Shown here in pieces: positions 8,621 through 17,700 of a stretch of DNA of 64,000 nt. The translations under genes and the position numbers were made by a program. Every line of letters begins with the position of its first letter. The stretch's first letter is position 1. A model generated the notes under the pieces. The model was not told where the DNA came from. It made no database searches and worked only from the letters and a program-made list of their open reading frames with translations. Source of the stretch: Actinorhabdospora filicis. GTDB lineage: Bacteria; Actinomycetota; Actinomycetes; Mycobacteriales; Micromonosporaceae. The DNA is taken from NCBI RefSeq assembly GCF_030269765.1, contig NZ_BSTX01000001.1:910106-974105 (forward strand). The letters run 5' to 3'.

Positions 8621-9753
8621 CAGGCGCCCGCCCCGTGCCAGGCGGCCACGAACTCCGCGCCGTCGGCCGCGCCCAGCACGGGGATGCCGGAGACGGTGGT
8701 GTGGCCCGGGTTGTCCGGCCCCAGGACGGCCGCCAGCAGCGCCGGGTGCCCGCCGCGCAGGGACGCCAGCTGCGGCGTCTCCAGGGGCCGGCCGGAGCCG
8801 GTGAGGTAGATGAGGGTGTCACCGAGGCGCTGGTGGCGCAGGCGGACGACGGTGTCGTTCAGGGCGTTCTCGTCCTCGTTCGGGCGCGCCTCGGCCAGCG
8901 CGTCAAGGTAGTCGTCGCGGCCACCGGCGGCCACGACGGCCCCGGAGGTGAGCGCGAGCGCGATGGACAGCCCCTCGCGCAGGGCGGCCACGATGATGGA
9001 GGCCGCCGCGTCGCAGGCGGTCTCGAAGCCCTCGCCGCGGTAGGAGCCGCGCCGGTCGTCCAGCAGGACGACGACGCGGGGCAGAGAGGTGTCGACGTTC
9101 TCGCGCATCATGAGCTCGCCGATGCGCGCGGAGGTGCGCCAGTGCACGTGGCGCAGGTCGTCGCCGATGACGTATTCGCGCAGCGCGTGGAAGGTCAGGG
9201 AGCCGTGCTCGACGCGGTCGAACTGCCCGTCCATGCTGCGCGCGACGCCCTGCGGCGAGGTGTAGAGGGGGTGGACGACGGGGTGCACCCACACGGTGCC
9301 GGTGTCGCCGTAGGAGCGGGACAGCTTGACCAGCCCGAGCGGGTCGCGCCGCCCGACGGTGAGGGGCCCGAGGGTGAACACGCCGCGCCGGTGGGTGGGC
9401 ACGTCGTACTCGACCACGGCCTCCTTGCGGGGCCGCACCCGCTGGAGGGGCACGGCCACGCGCACGTCGTCGATGGAGTCGTAGGCGACCATGCTGACGG
9501 CGCGGAACCGGCCGTCGTTGCGGACGCTCAGGGCCACCCGGCACGATTGCCCGCGCTCGACGCGCTCGGGCTCCACGCTGCGCGTCACGGTCAGCTTCGG
9601 GCGCCAGCCGGCGACCAGCAGCGCTACGACGAAGGCGGTCACTGCGGCCCCGCCGACGGTCGCCGGCTCGGTGTAGTCGAGCCAGTAGCCGAGGACGAAC
9701 ATGAGCGCGCCGGAGACCGCCAGGCCCCAGCCGCGGCCGGTCACCAGTCCCAT
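8617..9753 (-). CDS. DUF58 membrane protein (MoxR partner)
   Basis: A 378-residue protein with two N-terminal TM helices (about 8-45) and the DUF58 signature EYVIGDDLRHVHWRTSAR near residue 200, followed by a vWA-like region (VVLLDDRRGS). DUF58 proteins are the standard partners of MoxR AAA+ ATPases and of TgpA-type proteins. The ATG at 9753 lies one base after the moxR stop, and its own stop overlaps the next start, so the three are translationally coupled. A chaperone-type role in envelope complex assembly is known only in general terms. Confidence 0.87.
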   Translation of the reverse strand: MGLVTGRGWGLAVSGALMFVLGYWLDYTEPATVGGAAVTAFVVALLVAGWRPKLTVTRSVEPERVERGQSCRVALSVRNDGRFRAVSMVAYDSIDDVRVAVPLQRVRPRKEAVVEYDVPTHRRGVFTLGPLTVGRRDPLGLVKLSRSYGDTGTVWVHPVVHPLYTSPQGVARSMDGQFDRVEHGSLTFHALREYVIGDDLRHVHWRTSARIGELMMRENVDTSLPRVVVLLDDRRGSYRGEGFETACDAAASIIVAALREGLSIALALTSGAVVAAGGRDDYLDALAEARPNEDENALNDTVVRLRHQRLGDTLIYLTGSGRPLETPQLASLRGGHPALLAAVLGPDNPGHTTVSGIPVLGAADGAEFVAAWHGAGAW

Positions 9754-9754
9754 G

Positions 9755-10726
9755 TCAGGCGTTGCTGGGGACGGGCACCGGCACCTGCGCGGCGATACGG
9801 TCGAGGACTTCGGCGGTGGTCACGCCGCGCATGGCGGCGTCGGGGGACAGCAGGACGCGGTGGCCGAACACCGGGTGCAGGAGCGCCTTGACGTCCTCGG
9901 GCAGGACGTAGGTGCGCCCGGCGGACAGGGCGTAGACCCGCGCGGCCTTCGACAGCGCGATGACGCCTCGCGGGGACACCCCGACGCGGACCTCGGGGAG
10001 CTCGCGCGTGGCGGCGGCCAGTCGCACGAGGTAGGTGTACAGGGGGTCGGCGATGTAGGTGCGCCGGGCCTCCTGCGCCATGAGCGCCACGGTGTCGGTG
10101 TTGACCAGCGGGCGCAGGTCCTCCGGCGAGCGGTGGACGGCGCCGCGCAGGACCTCGACCTCGACGTCCTCGGTGGGGTAGCCGACCGAGAGCTTCATCA
10201 GGAAGCGGTCGAGCTGCGCCTCGGGCAGCCGGTAGGTGCCGTCCATCTCCACCGGGTTCTGGGTGGCGACGACGAGGAACGGCTGCGGGACGGGGTGGCG
10301 GGTGCCGTCGACGGTGACGTACTTCTCCTCCATGACCTCCAGCAGCGCGGCCTGGGTCTTGGGGGAGGCGCGGTTGATCTCGTCGCCGATGACGATGTTG
10401 GCGAAGACCGGGCCGGGGTGGAACTCGAACTCGCGGCTGGCCTGGTTGAAGATCGTGACGCCGGTGACGTCGGAGGGCAGCAGGTCCGGGGTGAACTGGA
10501 CGCGCCGCCACCGGCCGTGGACGCTGGCGGCGATGGCGCGCGCCAGCGTGGTCTTGCCGGTGCCGGGCACGTCCTCCAGGAGGACGTGCCCCTCGGCGAA
10601 CAGGGCGACCAGGGCGAGCCGGACGACCTCGGGCTTGCCGAGCACGATCTGGCCGATCTGCCCGGCGAGCCGGTCGAAGAGGTCGGCGAAGGCCTGGGCC
10701 TCCTGTGGGGAGAGGGGCTGACTCAC
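9755..10726 (-). CDS. MoxR-family AAA+ ATPase
   Basis: A 323-residue cytoplasmic ATPase. Walker A is GTGKTT (about 55-60), Walker B IVIGDEIN (about 109-116), sensor 1 VVATQNP, arginine-finger region LPEAQLDRF and the C-terminal lid with VGVSPRG. MoxR proteins act as chaperones that use ATP to mature vWA/DUF58 clients. GTG at 10726 has GGAGGA 4 nt upstream (10731-10736). It sits 12 nt after the FN3 gene, in one operon. Confidence 0.93.
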   Translation of the reverse strand: MSQPLSPQEAQAFADLFDRLAGQIGQIVLGKPEVVRLALVALFAEGHVLLEDVPGTGKTTLARAIAASVHGRWRRVQFTPDLLPSDVTGVTIFNQASREFEFHPGPVFANIVIGDEINRASPKTQAALLEVMEEKYVTVDGTRHPVPQPFLVVATQNPVEMDGTYRLPEAQLDRFLMKLSVGYPTEDVEVEVLRGAVHRSPEDLRPLVNTDTVALMAQEARRTYIADPLYTYLVRLAAATRELPEVRVGVSPRGVIALSKAARVYALSAGRTYVLPEDVKALLHPVFGHRVLLSPDAAMRGVTTAEVLDRIAAQVPVPVPSNA

Positions 10727-10738
10727 TGAATCCTCCGG

Positions 10739-13294
10739 CTAGCAGTCTGCGAGGAGTCCAGTGTTATCGCCGGAGTCCAGGTTGAACCAGACCCAGGGGA
10801 TGTAAACCTCGCCACCACCGCTGTTGATCTTGATCCAGAGGGAGCTCTTCTTGTCGTTGTTGTAGCCGTACGCGAAGAGCTCCTTGTCGCCACCGGCCTT
10901 GCAGAGCGCGTCGGCGCGGGTGCCGTGCTGGAGCTTGCCCTTGCTGTTGCCGTTCTGACTGGGCGTCGAGTACGTGTTGATGCCGTTGTTGCAGTAGGTG
11001 GCGGTGTCGCCGGTGCCGTAGTTCTTGCAGGTCACGGTCCCGGAGAGCTTGTCGGTGACCACGTCGCGGGTCGCCTCGGCCGAGCCGGCCGCGTTGGACA
11101 CGGTGACCTTGACGGTGTAGCCGCTGCTGGCGCGCAGCCCGCCGATGGTGAGCTGGCCGCAGTTGCCGCTGGCCGACTTGTCGTTGATGGTGGCGGTGCA
11201 GGTGAGGTCGCCGCCGTTGCCGCTGGCGGAGAAGTTCACCGTGAGGCTGTTGGTGTTGGCGGAGTGGCCGCTGATGCTCACCGTCGGCTGCCCGACGGCC
11301 TGGGCGGTGGTGTTGGCGGGGTCGCCCTCACCGGCCTGGTTGATCGCCACGACGGTGACGGTGACGGTCGTGCCGTCGGGGATGCCGGTGATGGTCGCCG
11401 AGGTGCCGGTGACCGTCTGGTTGAAGCCGTTGGACGCGGTGACCTTGTAGCCGGTGATCGCGCTGCCGTTGGCCGCGGCGGGCGACCAGGACGCCTGGGC
11501 CTGGCCCTTCTGCGAGGACACCGTGGGCGCCTGGAGGCCCTGGACCGCGCCGGGCTTGGTGAACGGCACGACCGTCGGGCTGAGCGGGGACGGCTCGGAG
11601 GCCGCGCCGCTCTCGGCGATCGCGGTCACCGTGAAGGCGAACTGCTGCCCGTAGGCGAGCTTGCCGGGCTCGGTGACCAGCTTCGTCTCGCCGCCGGTCT
11701 CGCCGACCGGCTGGGAGGCGCCACCGGCGCCGACCGAGTCGATCTTGTAGCCGGTGATCTTGTTGCCCTGGCCGTCGGCCTCGGGCCAGCTGATCTCGAC
11801 GGTCCCGTCGGGCTTGGCCACGGCGTCGACCGACTTCGGCGCGTCCGGGACCGAGGCGGTCGGGACCACCGGGTTCGACTTGGCCTTGGGCCCGTTGCCG
11901 AGGGCGTTGACCGCGTAGACGGTCAGCCGGTACTCGGTGCCGTTCTCCAGCCCGGTGATCTTGTAGACCTGCTGGTTACCGGCGACCTCGAAGGTCTTGC
12001 CCGGGATGCCCTCGATGACGTACTTGAGGATCGCCGAGCCGTTGTTGGGCGCGGCGTCCCAGCTCAGGGTCGCCTTGCCGTCGCCGGGGACCGCCTTGAC
12101 GTTGCGGGGAGCGCCGGGGGCGTCTTCCTTCTTCTCCGGCGGGGTCTCCTTCTTCTCCTCCGGCGGGACCTCGGCGCCGAGCACGCCGCCCACGCCCTTG
12201 TCGATCGGCTTGACCTTGTGGCCCTCGTCGATGACCAGCGCGTTCTTGGAGTGCGGGGCGTTCACGAACAGGAAGCCGTCATTGGCCTGCATCTCGATCG
12301 GGCCGTCACCGGCCGGGATGTCGAGGGAGTCGGCCATGGAGCCGTCGCGGTTGAACACGTACACCTTGTCGGTGGCGTTGTCGGCGACGTAGATGCGCCC
12401 CCACCATTCCACGGCCGCGCCGAGGTCGGGCCCGTCGCCGGGCACCGGGATCTCCTGGACGCTGGTGCCGTCGACGGCCAGCACGCGGCGGCCGTCGGTG
12501 ACGGTGATGGTCGGGACGGTGGAGTCGGTCGCGGTCGGCATGATCGCGCTGCCGCCGAGGGTCACCGGGACGTTCCGCACGTCCTGCCCGTCGACGGTGG
12601 TGAGCTGCGAGCCGGTGGTGTCGAGGACGGCGACGCCCTTGCGCAGGACCGAGATGATCAGCTGGTGCTGCGGCTCGGCGACGCCGTGGGTGCTGTCGAC
12701 GGCGGCGGCCTTGCCCTCCTCGCCCGGCTTCACCGAGACGAGGGTGCCCTCCTTGGAGACGGCGAACCAGAGCTTGCCGTCATTGTCGAAGACACCGCCG
12801 GACAGCCCGGCGGCGAAGCGCAGGGGCTCGCCGATGGCCTGGAGCGAGACCGGGTCCACCTGCCGCACGACGCCCTGGACGGTGTCGACGATGAACGCCT
12901 TGCCGTCGTGGAGGGCCATGTTGACGCCCTTGCCGGGGGGCGTCTCGGCGGTGCCGGTGATCTGGAGGGTGGCCGGGTCGATCGCGTTGACGCGGCCGGT
13001 GCTCAGGTCCCGCAGGAGGATCTGGTTGTCGGTCTGCACGACCTCGACGTCGTGCCCCTTGGCGTCGGGCACGGGCTGGCGGATGTCGACCCGCCCGTTG
13101 TCGCCGTTGACGTGCGACAGCTCACCGGTGGTGGACGTCCACAGCCAGGCGGCGGCGTCGTTGGTGGCGGCGGCCTGGCTGAAGAAGCCGGCGCCCAGCA
13201 GCGTCGCCACGATGGCGGCGATGAGCCCGATCGTGGTGACGAGGCTTATCACCGCGCCCTTGCTCTTGAGCTTTCGTACGGCGGCGCCGGGCAT
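10739..13294 (-). CDS. Membrane-anchored propeller and FN3 protein, first gene of the MoxR operon
   Basis: An 851-residue protein: a basic N-terminus, one TM/signal anchor (about 13-36), a beta-propeller-like region of repeated blades (about 45-370), a Pro/Glu-rich linker, at least three FN3 domains (about 385-660), another Ig-like domain, and a Cys-containing C-terminal domain (about 755-851) that ends in DNTGLLADC. The ATG at 13294 follows GGAGGA by 9 nt (13304-13309); the longer reading from 13366 has no comparable site. Being first in the MoxR/DUF58/TgpA operon suggests it is an extracellular client or partner of that complex. No enzymatic motif is visible. Confidence 0.8.
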   Translation of the reverse strand: MPGAAVRKLKSKGAVISLVTTIGLIAAIVATLLGAGFFSQAAATNDAAAWLWTSTTGELSHVNGDNGRVDIRQPVPDAKGHDVEVVQTDNQILLRDLSTGRVNAIDPATLQITGTAETPPGKGVNMALHDGKAFIVDTVQGVVRQVDPVSLQAIGEPLRFAAGLSGGVFDNDGKLWFAVSKEGTLVSVKPGEEGKAAAVDSTHGVAEPQHQLIISVLRKGVAVLDTTGSQLTTVDGQDVRNVPVTLGGSAIMPTATDSTVPTITVTDGRRVLAVDGTSVQEIPVPGDGPDLGAAVEWWGRIYVADNATDKVYVFNRDGSMADSLDIPAGDGPIEMQANDGFLFVNAPHSKNALVIDEGHKVKPIDKGVGGVLGAEVPPEEKKETPPEKKEDAPGAPRNVKAVPGDGKATLSWDAAPNNGSAILKYVIEGIPGKTFEVAGNQQVYKITGLENGTEYRLTVYAVNALGNGPKAKSNPVVPTASVPDAPKSVDAVAKPDGTVEISWPEADGQGNKITGYKIDSVGAGGASQPVGETGGETKLVTEPGKLAYGQQFAFTVTAIAESGAASEPSPLSPTVVPFTKPGAVQGLQAPTVSSQKGQAQASWSPAAANGSAITGYKVTASNGFNQTVTGTSATITGIPDGTTVTVTVVAINQAGEGDPANTTAQAVGQPTVSISGHSANTNSLTVNFSASGNGGDLTCTATINDKSASGNCGQLTIGGLRASSGYTVKVTVSNAAGSAEATRDVVTDKLSGTVTCKNYGTGDTATYCNNGINTYSTPSQNGNSKGKLQHGTRADALCKAGGDKELFAYGYNNDKKSSLWIKINSGGGEVYIPWVWFNLDSGDNTGLLADC

Positions 13295-13388
13295 GATCGG
13301 CCGTCCTCCCCAGGACACGCGCGGAAAAACAGACGAGCCGCAGCCTACCGAGGCCACGCAAGGCATTGCCAGGCGTCGATGCGGACTT

Positions 13389-14600
13389 TTACCGAACCGT
13401 TCCTTTCGCCCACAGATCCAGGCTCACGACGTCACCCACGATCACCGTCGCCGGCGGGCGCAGGGCCAGCTCGGCGACCGTCCCGAGGGTGGCGCGGGCG
13501 GCCGTCTGGTGGCCGGTGGTGGCGTCGGCCACCACGGCGACGGGCGTGTGCTCGTCCTTGCCGCCCGCGATGAGCTCGGCGGCGATCGCGGGCAGGTTCT
13601 CGATGGCCATCAGCAGCACCAGCGTGCCCCGCATGCCCGCCACCGCCGGCCAGTTCACCAGCGACTTCGGGTGCCCCGGCGGCACGTGCCCCGAGACCAC
13701 CGTGAACTCGTGGACGACACCCCGGTGCGTCACCGGGATGCCCTCGGACGCCGGCGCGGCTATGGCGCTCGTCACCCCCGGCACGACGGTGACCGGAACC
13801 CCCGCCGCGACGCACGCGGCGACCTCCTCACCGCCCCGCCCGAACACGAACGAGTCGCCGCCCTTCAGGCGCACCACGTGCCGCCCGGCCAGCGCCCGCT
13901 CGACGATGTACTCATTGATGGTCTCCTGCGCGGCGTAGCGGCCGTGCGGGATCTTGGCCGCGTCGAAGACCTCGACCTCGGGCCGCAGCTCGTCCAGCAA
14001 CAGGTGCGGCGCCAGCCGGTCCACCACGACCACGTCGGCCGTGGCCAGCGCCCGGCGGCCCTTGACGGTGATGAGCTCCGGGTCGCCCGGACCCGCGCCG
14101 ACCAGCGTCACCCGCCCACCGGCCACACCCCGGTGCGCCTTCGCCGCCAGCGACCCGTCGGCCATCCGCTCGGCGATGTCGTCGCGCAACCGCGCCGCCC
14201 GCCGCGGATCACCACCGCCGAACACCGCGACCAGCACCGGCTCATGCCGCGCGACCGCCGGAGTCCACGCCGTGGACTCCGCGGCGTCATCGGCGCGCAC
14301 GCAGAACACCCGCAGCGCGTCACACCGCGCCGAGACCTGCGCGTTCACCGCCGCGTCATCGGTGGCGGCCAGCACCAGCCACGCGTCATCGACATCGGAG
14401 GGCGCGAAGGCCCGCCCGTGCCACCCGAGCCGGCCCGAGTCGGCGAGGTCCTGCAGAGCGGGCGTCACCACCGGCGACACGACGTCCACGTGCGCGCCCG
14501 CGTCGAGCAGCCCCGCCACCCGCCGCGTGGCGAGCACTCCCCCGCCGACGACGAGGACACGACGGCCGGCGAGACGGAGGCCGAGGGGGTAGAGGTTCAC
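13389..14600 (-). CDS. cobA: Uroporphyrinogen-III C-methyltransferase fused to precorrin-2 dehydrogenase-like domain
   Basis: A 403-residue fusion. Residues 1-150 are a CysG N-terminal-type NAD-binding domain (RRVLVVGGGVLATRR, then VLAATDD). Residues 163-403 are SUMT, with VTLVGAGPGDPELIT, VVVVDRLA, RLKGGDSFVFGRGGEE and PGVTSAIAAPASEGIPVTHR. It should methylate uroporphyrinogen III to precorrin-2, and the N-domain could oxidise this to sirohydrochlorin, feeding siroheme and cobalamin. Unlike enterobacterial CysG, the middle ferrochelatase/dimerisation part looks short. GTG at 14600 follows a TACCCT hexamer by 6 nt (leaderless). Confidence 0.88.
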   Translation of the reverse strand: MNLYPLGLRLAGRRVLVVGGGVLATRRVAGLLDAGAHVDVVSPVVTPALQDLADSGRLGWHGRAFAPSDVDDAWLVLAATDDAAVNAQVSARCDALRVFCVRADDAAESTAWTPAVARHEPVLVAVFGGGDPRRAARLRDDIAERMADGSLAAKAHRGVAGGRVTLVGAGPGDPELITVKGRRALATADVVVVDRLAPHLLLDELRPEVEVFDAAKIPHGRYAAQETINEYIVERALAGRHVVRLKGGDSFVFGRGGEEVAACVAAGVPVTVVPGVTSAIAAPASEGIPVTHRGVVHEFTVVSGHVPPGHPKSLVNWPAVAGMRGTLVLLMAIENLPAIAAELIAGGKDEHTPVAVVADATTGHQTAARATLGTVAELALRPPATVIVGDVVSLDLWAKGTVR

Positions 14601-14606
14601 AGGTCG

Positions 14607-14612
14607 AGGGTA
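14607..14612 (-). promoter_or_regulatory. -10 hexamer of cobA (leaderless)
   Basis: TACCCT on the minus strand, 6 nt before the GTG at 14600. Confidence 0.4.
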
Positions 14613-14721
14613 GTCGGGCGGGGATCTTGGCGGGTGGGTGCGGGGGCGGGCTCACCACCTGTCCGGATGATCCATTCTCACCCACTTGGCGCGTTACGGC
14701 ACTCTTTCGTCCGAGGTGTCC

Positions 14722-14727
14722 TAGCGT
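14722..14727 (+). promoter_or_regulatory. -10 hexamer of the PBP gene (leaderless)
   Basis: TAGCGT, 7 nt before the ATG at 14735. There is no Shine-Dalgarno within 12 nt of that ATG, which supports leaderless initiation. Confidence 0.45.
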
Positions 14728-14734
14728 CTTTCCC

Positions 14735-16888
14735 ATGACTCTGGAGGGGATTCGCAAAGGCGCGCGGGGGGCCGCCCTCGGGCTGCGCAGTCTGGTTCGC
14801 GTGGGGGTCATCGCGGGGCTTCTGGTCGCGGTCATGGTCTTCCCGCTGGTGGCGTTCGGCGGGTTGCAGCTGAAGTCGAGCGTGGATCATCTGCAGAACG
14901 TCTCGCAGACGCTCGCGATGGATCCGCCGCCACAGACGACCTACGTCTACGCCAATGACGGCAAGACGCTGCTGAGCATGTTCTACGACGAGTTCCGCCG
15001 GTACGTGCCGCTGTCGGACGTGGCGCCGGTGATGCAGCAGGCGATCGTGGCCAGTGAGGACGCGCGGTTCTACACGCATAACGGCGTCGACCTCAAGGGC
15101 ATCGTGCGGGCGGTGACGGCCAACCGGAGCGCGGGCGAGGTCTCGCAGGGCGCCTCGACGCTGACGATGCAGTACGTGCGCGGGGCGCTGAAACAGTCGG
15201 CGAAGACCGCCGAGCAGGTCTTCGCGGCCACCGAGCGCAGTTCGGAGCGCAAGATCCGCGAGATGCGGCTGGCGGTGCAAATCGAGAAGGAGCTGTCCAA
15301 GCAGCAGATCCTGGAGCGCTACCTCAACCAGGTCTACTTCGGGCACCGCGCCTACGGCATCTACGCCGCCGCCTACATCTACTACTCGAAGTCGCCGCGG
15401 GACCTGACGCTGCCGGAGGCGGCGATGCTCGCCGGGCTCGTGCAGGCCCCGTCGTCCTATGACCCGGCGGCCAACGACAAGGCGGCGGCCACCAACCGCC
15501 GCAACTACGTCATCGACCAGATGGTGAAGCAGGGGAACGTCCCGGCGGCCGAGGCCGAGACGCTCAAGGGCGAGAAGATCGAGCTGGACCTGCGCGACCC
15601 GATCAACTCCTGCATGATCCCCGAGGGCAAGGACATCGGCTACGGCTTCTTCTGCGACTACGTCCGGCACTGGTGGCGGGAGCAGAAGGCCTTCGGGGAC
15701 AACCCGCGCGAGCGCGAGAACAACCTGCGCCGGGGCGGCTACACCGTCATCACCTCCCTCGACCCGGACACGCAGGAGGCCGCGCAGAAGTCGGTCGACA
15801 AGAGCGAGTCGAAGAACAGCAAGTTCGCCCTCGGCGTGACCACGGTCGAGCCGGGGACGGGCCGGGTGACGGCGATGGCGGTGAACCGCACGTTCAGCCT
15901 GGACCAGAGCGGCAACCTCGACCACTCCAACCCGATCGCGCGCGCCGACGGCGTCCGCGGCAACTACCCGAACACGGTGAACGCGCTGATGGGCGGCGGG
16001 ACGCTGGCCGGGTACCAGGCGGGTTCGACGTTCAAGATGTTCACCATGCTGGCCGCGCTGGAGGACGGCAAGAAGCTCGACCACCGCATCTACGCCCCCA
16101 ACCGGGTGACCACGCGCTACCCGGTGGCGTCGGGACCGGCGTCCTGCGGTGGCCTGTGGTGCCCGTCGAACGCGAGCAAGGCGATGACGGGCACGCAGAC
16201 GATGTGGTCGGGCTTCGGGAAGTCGGTCAACACCTACTTCGCGCAGCTCATCCAGCAGGTCGGGGCGGACAAGGCGGTGAAGATGGCCGAGCGGCTGGGC
16301 CTGCGCTGGCGCAGCTCCACCGACAAGTACTTCGCCGACCCGGCGCGGTCCTCGGGCTGGGGCTCGTTCACCCTGGGCGTGGCCGACACCACGCCGCTGG
16401 AGATGGCCAACGCGTACGCGACGCTGGCCGCCGACGGCATCTACTGCGAGGCGACGCCGGTCATGAAGATCATCGACTCGCAGGGCCAGGAGCTGGAGTC
16501 GGGCTCCCCGAAGTGCCACCGTGAGCTGGACGAGGAGGTCGCCCGCGCGGCCACCGACGCGGCCCGCTGCGTGACCGGCTACGGCGCCGCCCGCGGCAGC
16601 TGCGGCGGCTGGAGCACCGCCCCGGGCGTCTACCGCCAGGTCGGCCACCCCGTGGCGGGCAAGACCGGTACGACCGACCAGACGCGCGCGGCCTGGTTCG
16701 TGGGCTTCACGCCCTACCTGGCCTCGGCCAGTTTCATCGCCGACCCGGACAACCCGTTCCACGCCGTCGGCGACGGGAACTCGATGAAACCGATCAACGC
16801 CGTGGCGGCGGCGCTGAAACAGAACGGGGACGAGAGACCCGAGAAGTACTTCACGAAGCCGGGCAACGTCATCTCCTACGGCCATTGA
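14735..16888 (+). CDS. Class A penicillin-binding protein (transglycosylase/transpeptidase)
   Basis: A 717-residue bifunctional peptidoglycan synthase. After a short cytoplasmic tail and one TM (about 21-44) comes a GT51 transglycosylase with catalytic E108 in ASEDARFYTHNG and the STLTMQYVR motif. The transpeptidase has S431-T-F-K434, S497-V-N499 and K643-T-G. It builds glycan strands from lipid II and cross-links stem peptides outside the membrane. There is no PASTA tail. An upstream in-frame start at 14627 lacks support; the ATG at 14735 is preceded by a -10 element 7 nt away. A strong terminator follows the gene. Confidence 0.93.
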   Translation: MTLEGIRKGARGAALGLRSLVRVGVIAGLLVAVMVFPLVAFGGLQLKSSVDHLQNVSQTLAMDPPPQTTYVYANDGKTLLSMFYDEFRRYVPLSDVAPVMQQAIVASEDARFYTHNGVDLKGIVRAVTANRSAGEVSQGASTLTMQYVRGALKQSAKTAEQVFAATERSSERKIREMRLAVQIEKELSKQQILERYLNQVYFGHRAYGIYAAAYIYYSKSPRDLTLPEAAMLAGLVQAPSSYDPAANDKAAATNRRNYVIDQMVKQGNVPAAEAETLKGEKIELDLRDPINSCMIPEGKDIGYGFFCDYVRHWWREQKAFGDNPRERENNLRRGGYTVITSLDPDTQEAAQKSVDKSESKNSKFALGVTTVEPGTGRVTAMAVNRTFSLDQSGNLDHSNPIARADGVRGNYPNTVNALMGGGTLAGYQAGSTFKMFTMLAALEDGKKLDHRIYAPNRVTTRYPVASGPASCGGLWCPSNASKAMTGTQTMWSGFGKSVNTYFAQLIQQVGADKAVKMAERLGLRWRSSTDKYFADPARSSGWGSFTLGVADTTPLEMANAYATLAADGIYCEATPVMKIIDSQGQELESGSPKCHRELDEEVARAATDAARCVTGYGAARGSCGGWSTAPGVYRQVGHPVAGKTGTTDQTRAAWFVGFTPYLASASFIADPDNPFHAVGDGNSMKPINAVAAALKQNGDERPEKYFTKPGNVISYGH

Positions 16889-16903
16889 CGTCCGAACGCG
16901 ATG

Positions 16904-16931
16904 AGGCCCCGGCGCGAAAGCGCCGGGGCCT
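16904..16931. terminator. Bidirectional terminator between PBP and ABC operon
   Basis: A perfect 12 bp stem (AGGCCCCGGCGC/GCGCCGGGGCCT) with a GAAA tetraloop (16916-16919) lies between the convergent PBP gene and the last ABC permease gene. Confidence 0.85.
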
Positions 16932-16949
16932 TCCCCTTGCCCCCTTGGC

Positions 16950-17669
16950 CTAACTGTCGCCGGCGATGGTCAGCGACCGCAGCCGGTTGATCGCGAAGTA
17001 CAGCCCGAAGCCGGCCACCGCGACCAGCAGGGCCGCCCCGACGGGCATCTTCACGGCCGCGCTGAGCAGCCCGTCCCCGGAGATCTTCGCGCCGATCGAC
17101 AGGGCCCACTGCTGGATGCTCAGGGCCTGCGCGCCGGGCACGGCGCCGCCGATGAGGCTCTCCCACAGCAGGACGTAGAGGAGACCGGCGACGACGGCCT
17201 GCTTGGTGACCACGCCCAGCAGCAGGAACAGCGCGCAGTAGGCGAGGGCCCCGACGAGGGCCGCGACGCCGTATCCGGCGACGAGACCGGCGTCGGCGCC
17301 GAGCAGGATCACCGAGGCCAGGGCCGTGGGGATCACCGCCAGCAGGATCGTGGCGCCGACCGCGACGACGTACTTGGTGATCACGATGGTGGCCCGCGGG
17401 ATCGGCTTGGCCAGCAGGTACACGATGGCCCCGTCGTCGATCTCGGTGGCGATGGCGCCGGTGCCGCAGATGAGCGCGACCAGCGGCAGCATCGTCCCGA
17501 TCGCCAGGGACGAGACCACGCCGACGCCGAGGTCGACGGGCATGTCGGTGACCAGCAGGCGCAGCAGGACGGCGACGCCGAGCAGCACCAGCGGGATCAG
17601 CGCCAGCAGCATCAGCCGCCGCGGCGAGAGCAGCCCGCGCAGGGTCAGGCGGGCGATGGTGCGGTTCAT
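16950..17669 (-). CDS. ABC transporter permease (ABC-2 type), second pair
   Basis: A 239-residue membrane protein with about six hydrophobic segments and the ABC-2 layout. ATEIDDGAIVYLLAKPIPR lies on the cytosolic side between TM2 and TM3, as in exporters related to NosY/CcmB. It is the fourth and last gene of an operon that alternates ATPase and permease genes. It starts 31 nt after its partner ATPase. It probably forms a homodimer or a heterodimer with the other permease (18618-19511). The substrate is not predictable. Confidence 0.82.
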   Translation of the reverse strand: MNRTIARLTLRGLLSPRRLMLLALIPLVLLGVAVLLRLLVTDMPVDLGVGVVSSLAIGTMLPLVALICGTGAIATEIDDGAIVYLLAKPIPRATIVITKYVVAVGATILLAVIPTALASVILLGADAGLVAGYGVAALVGALAYCALFLLLGVVTKQAVVAGLLYVLLWESLIGGAVPGAQALSIQQWALSIGAKISGDGLLSAAVKMPVGAALLVAVAGFGLYFAINRLRSLTIAGDS

Positions 17670-17700
17670 GGCGTGAGCTCCAAAACTCGGGTGGGGCGGT

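Noticed and set aside
14678..16885. Long minus-strand open frame (735 codons) opposite the PBP gene
   Set aside because: It is the complement of a clear class A PBP with all motifs; the product is Val/Arg/His/Gly-rich with no domain. Long antisense frames are expected at this GC.
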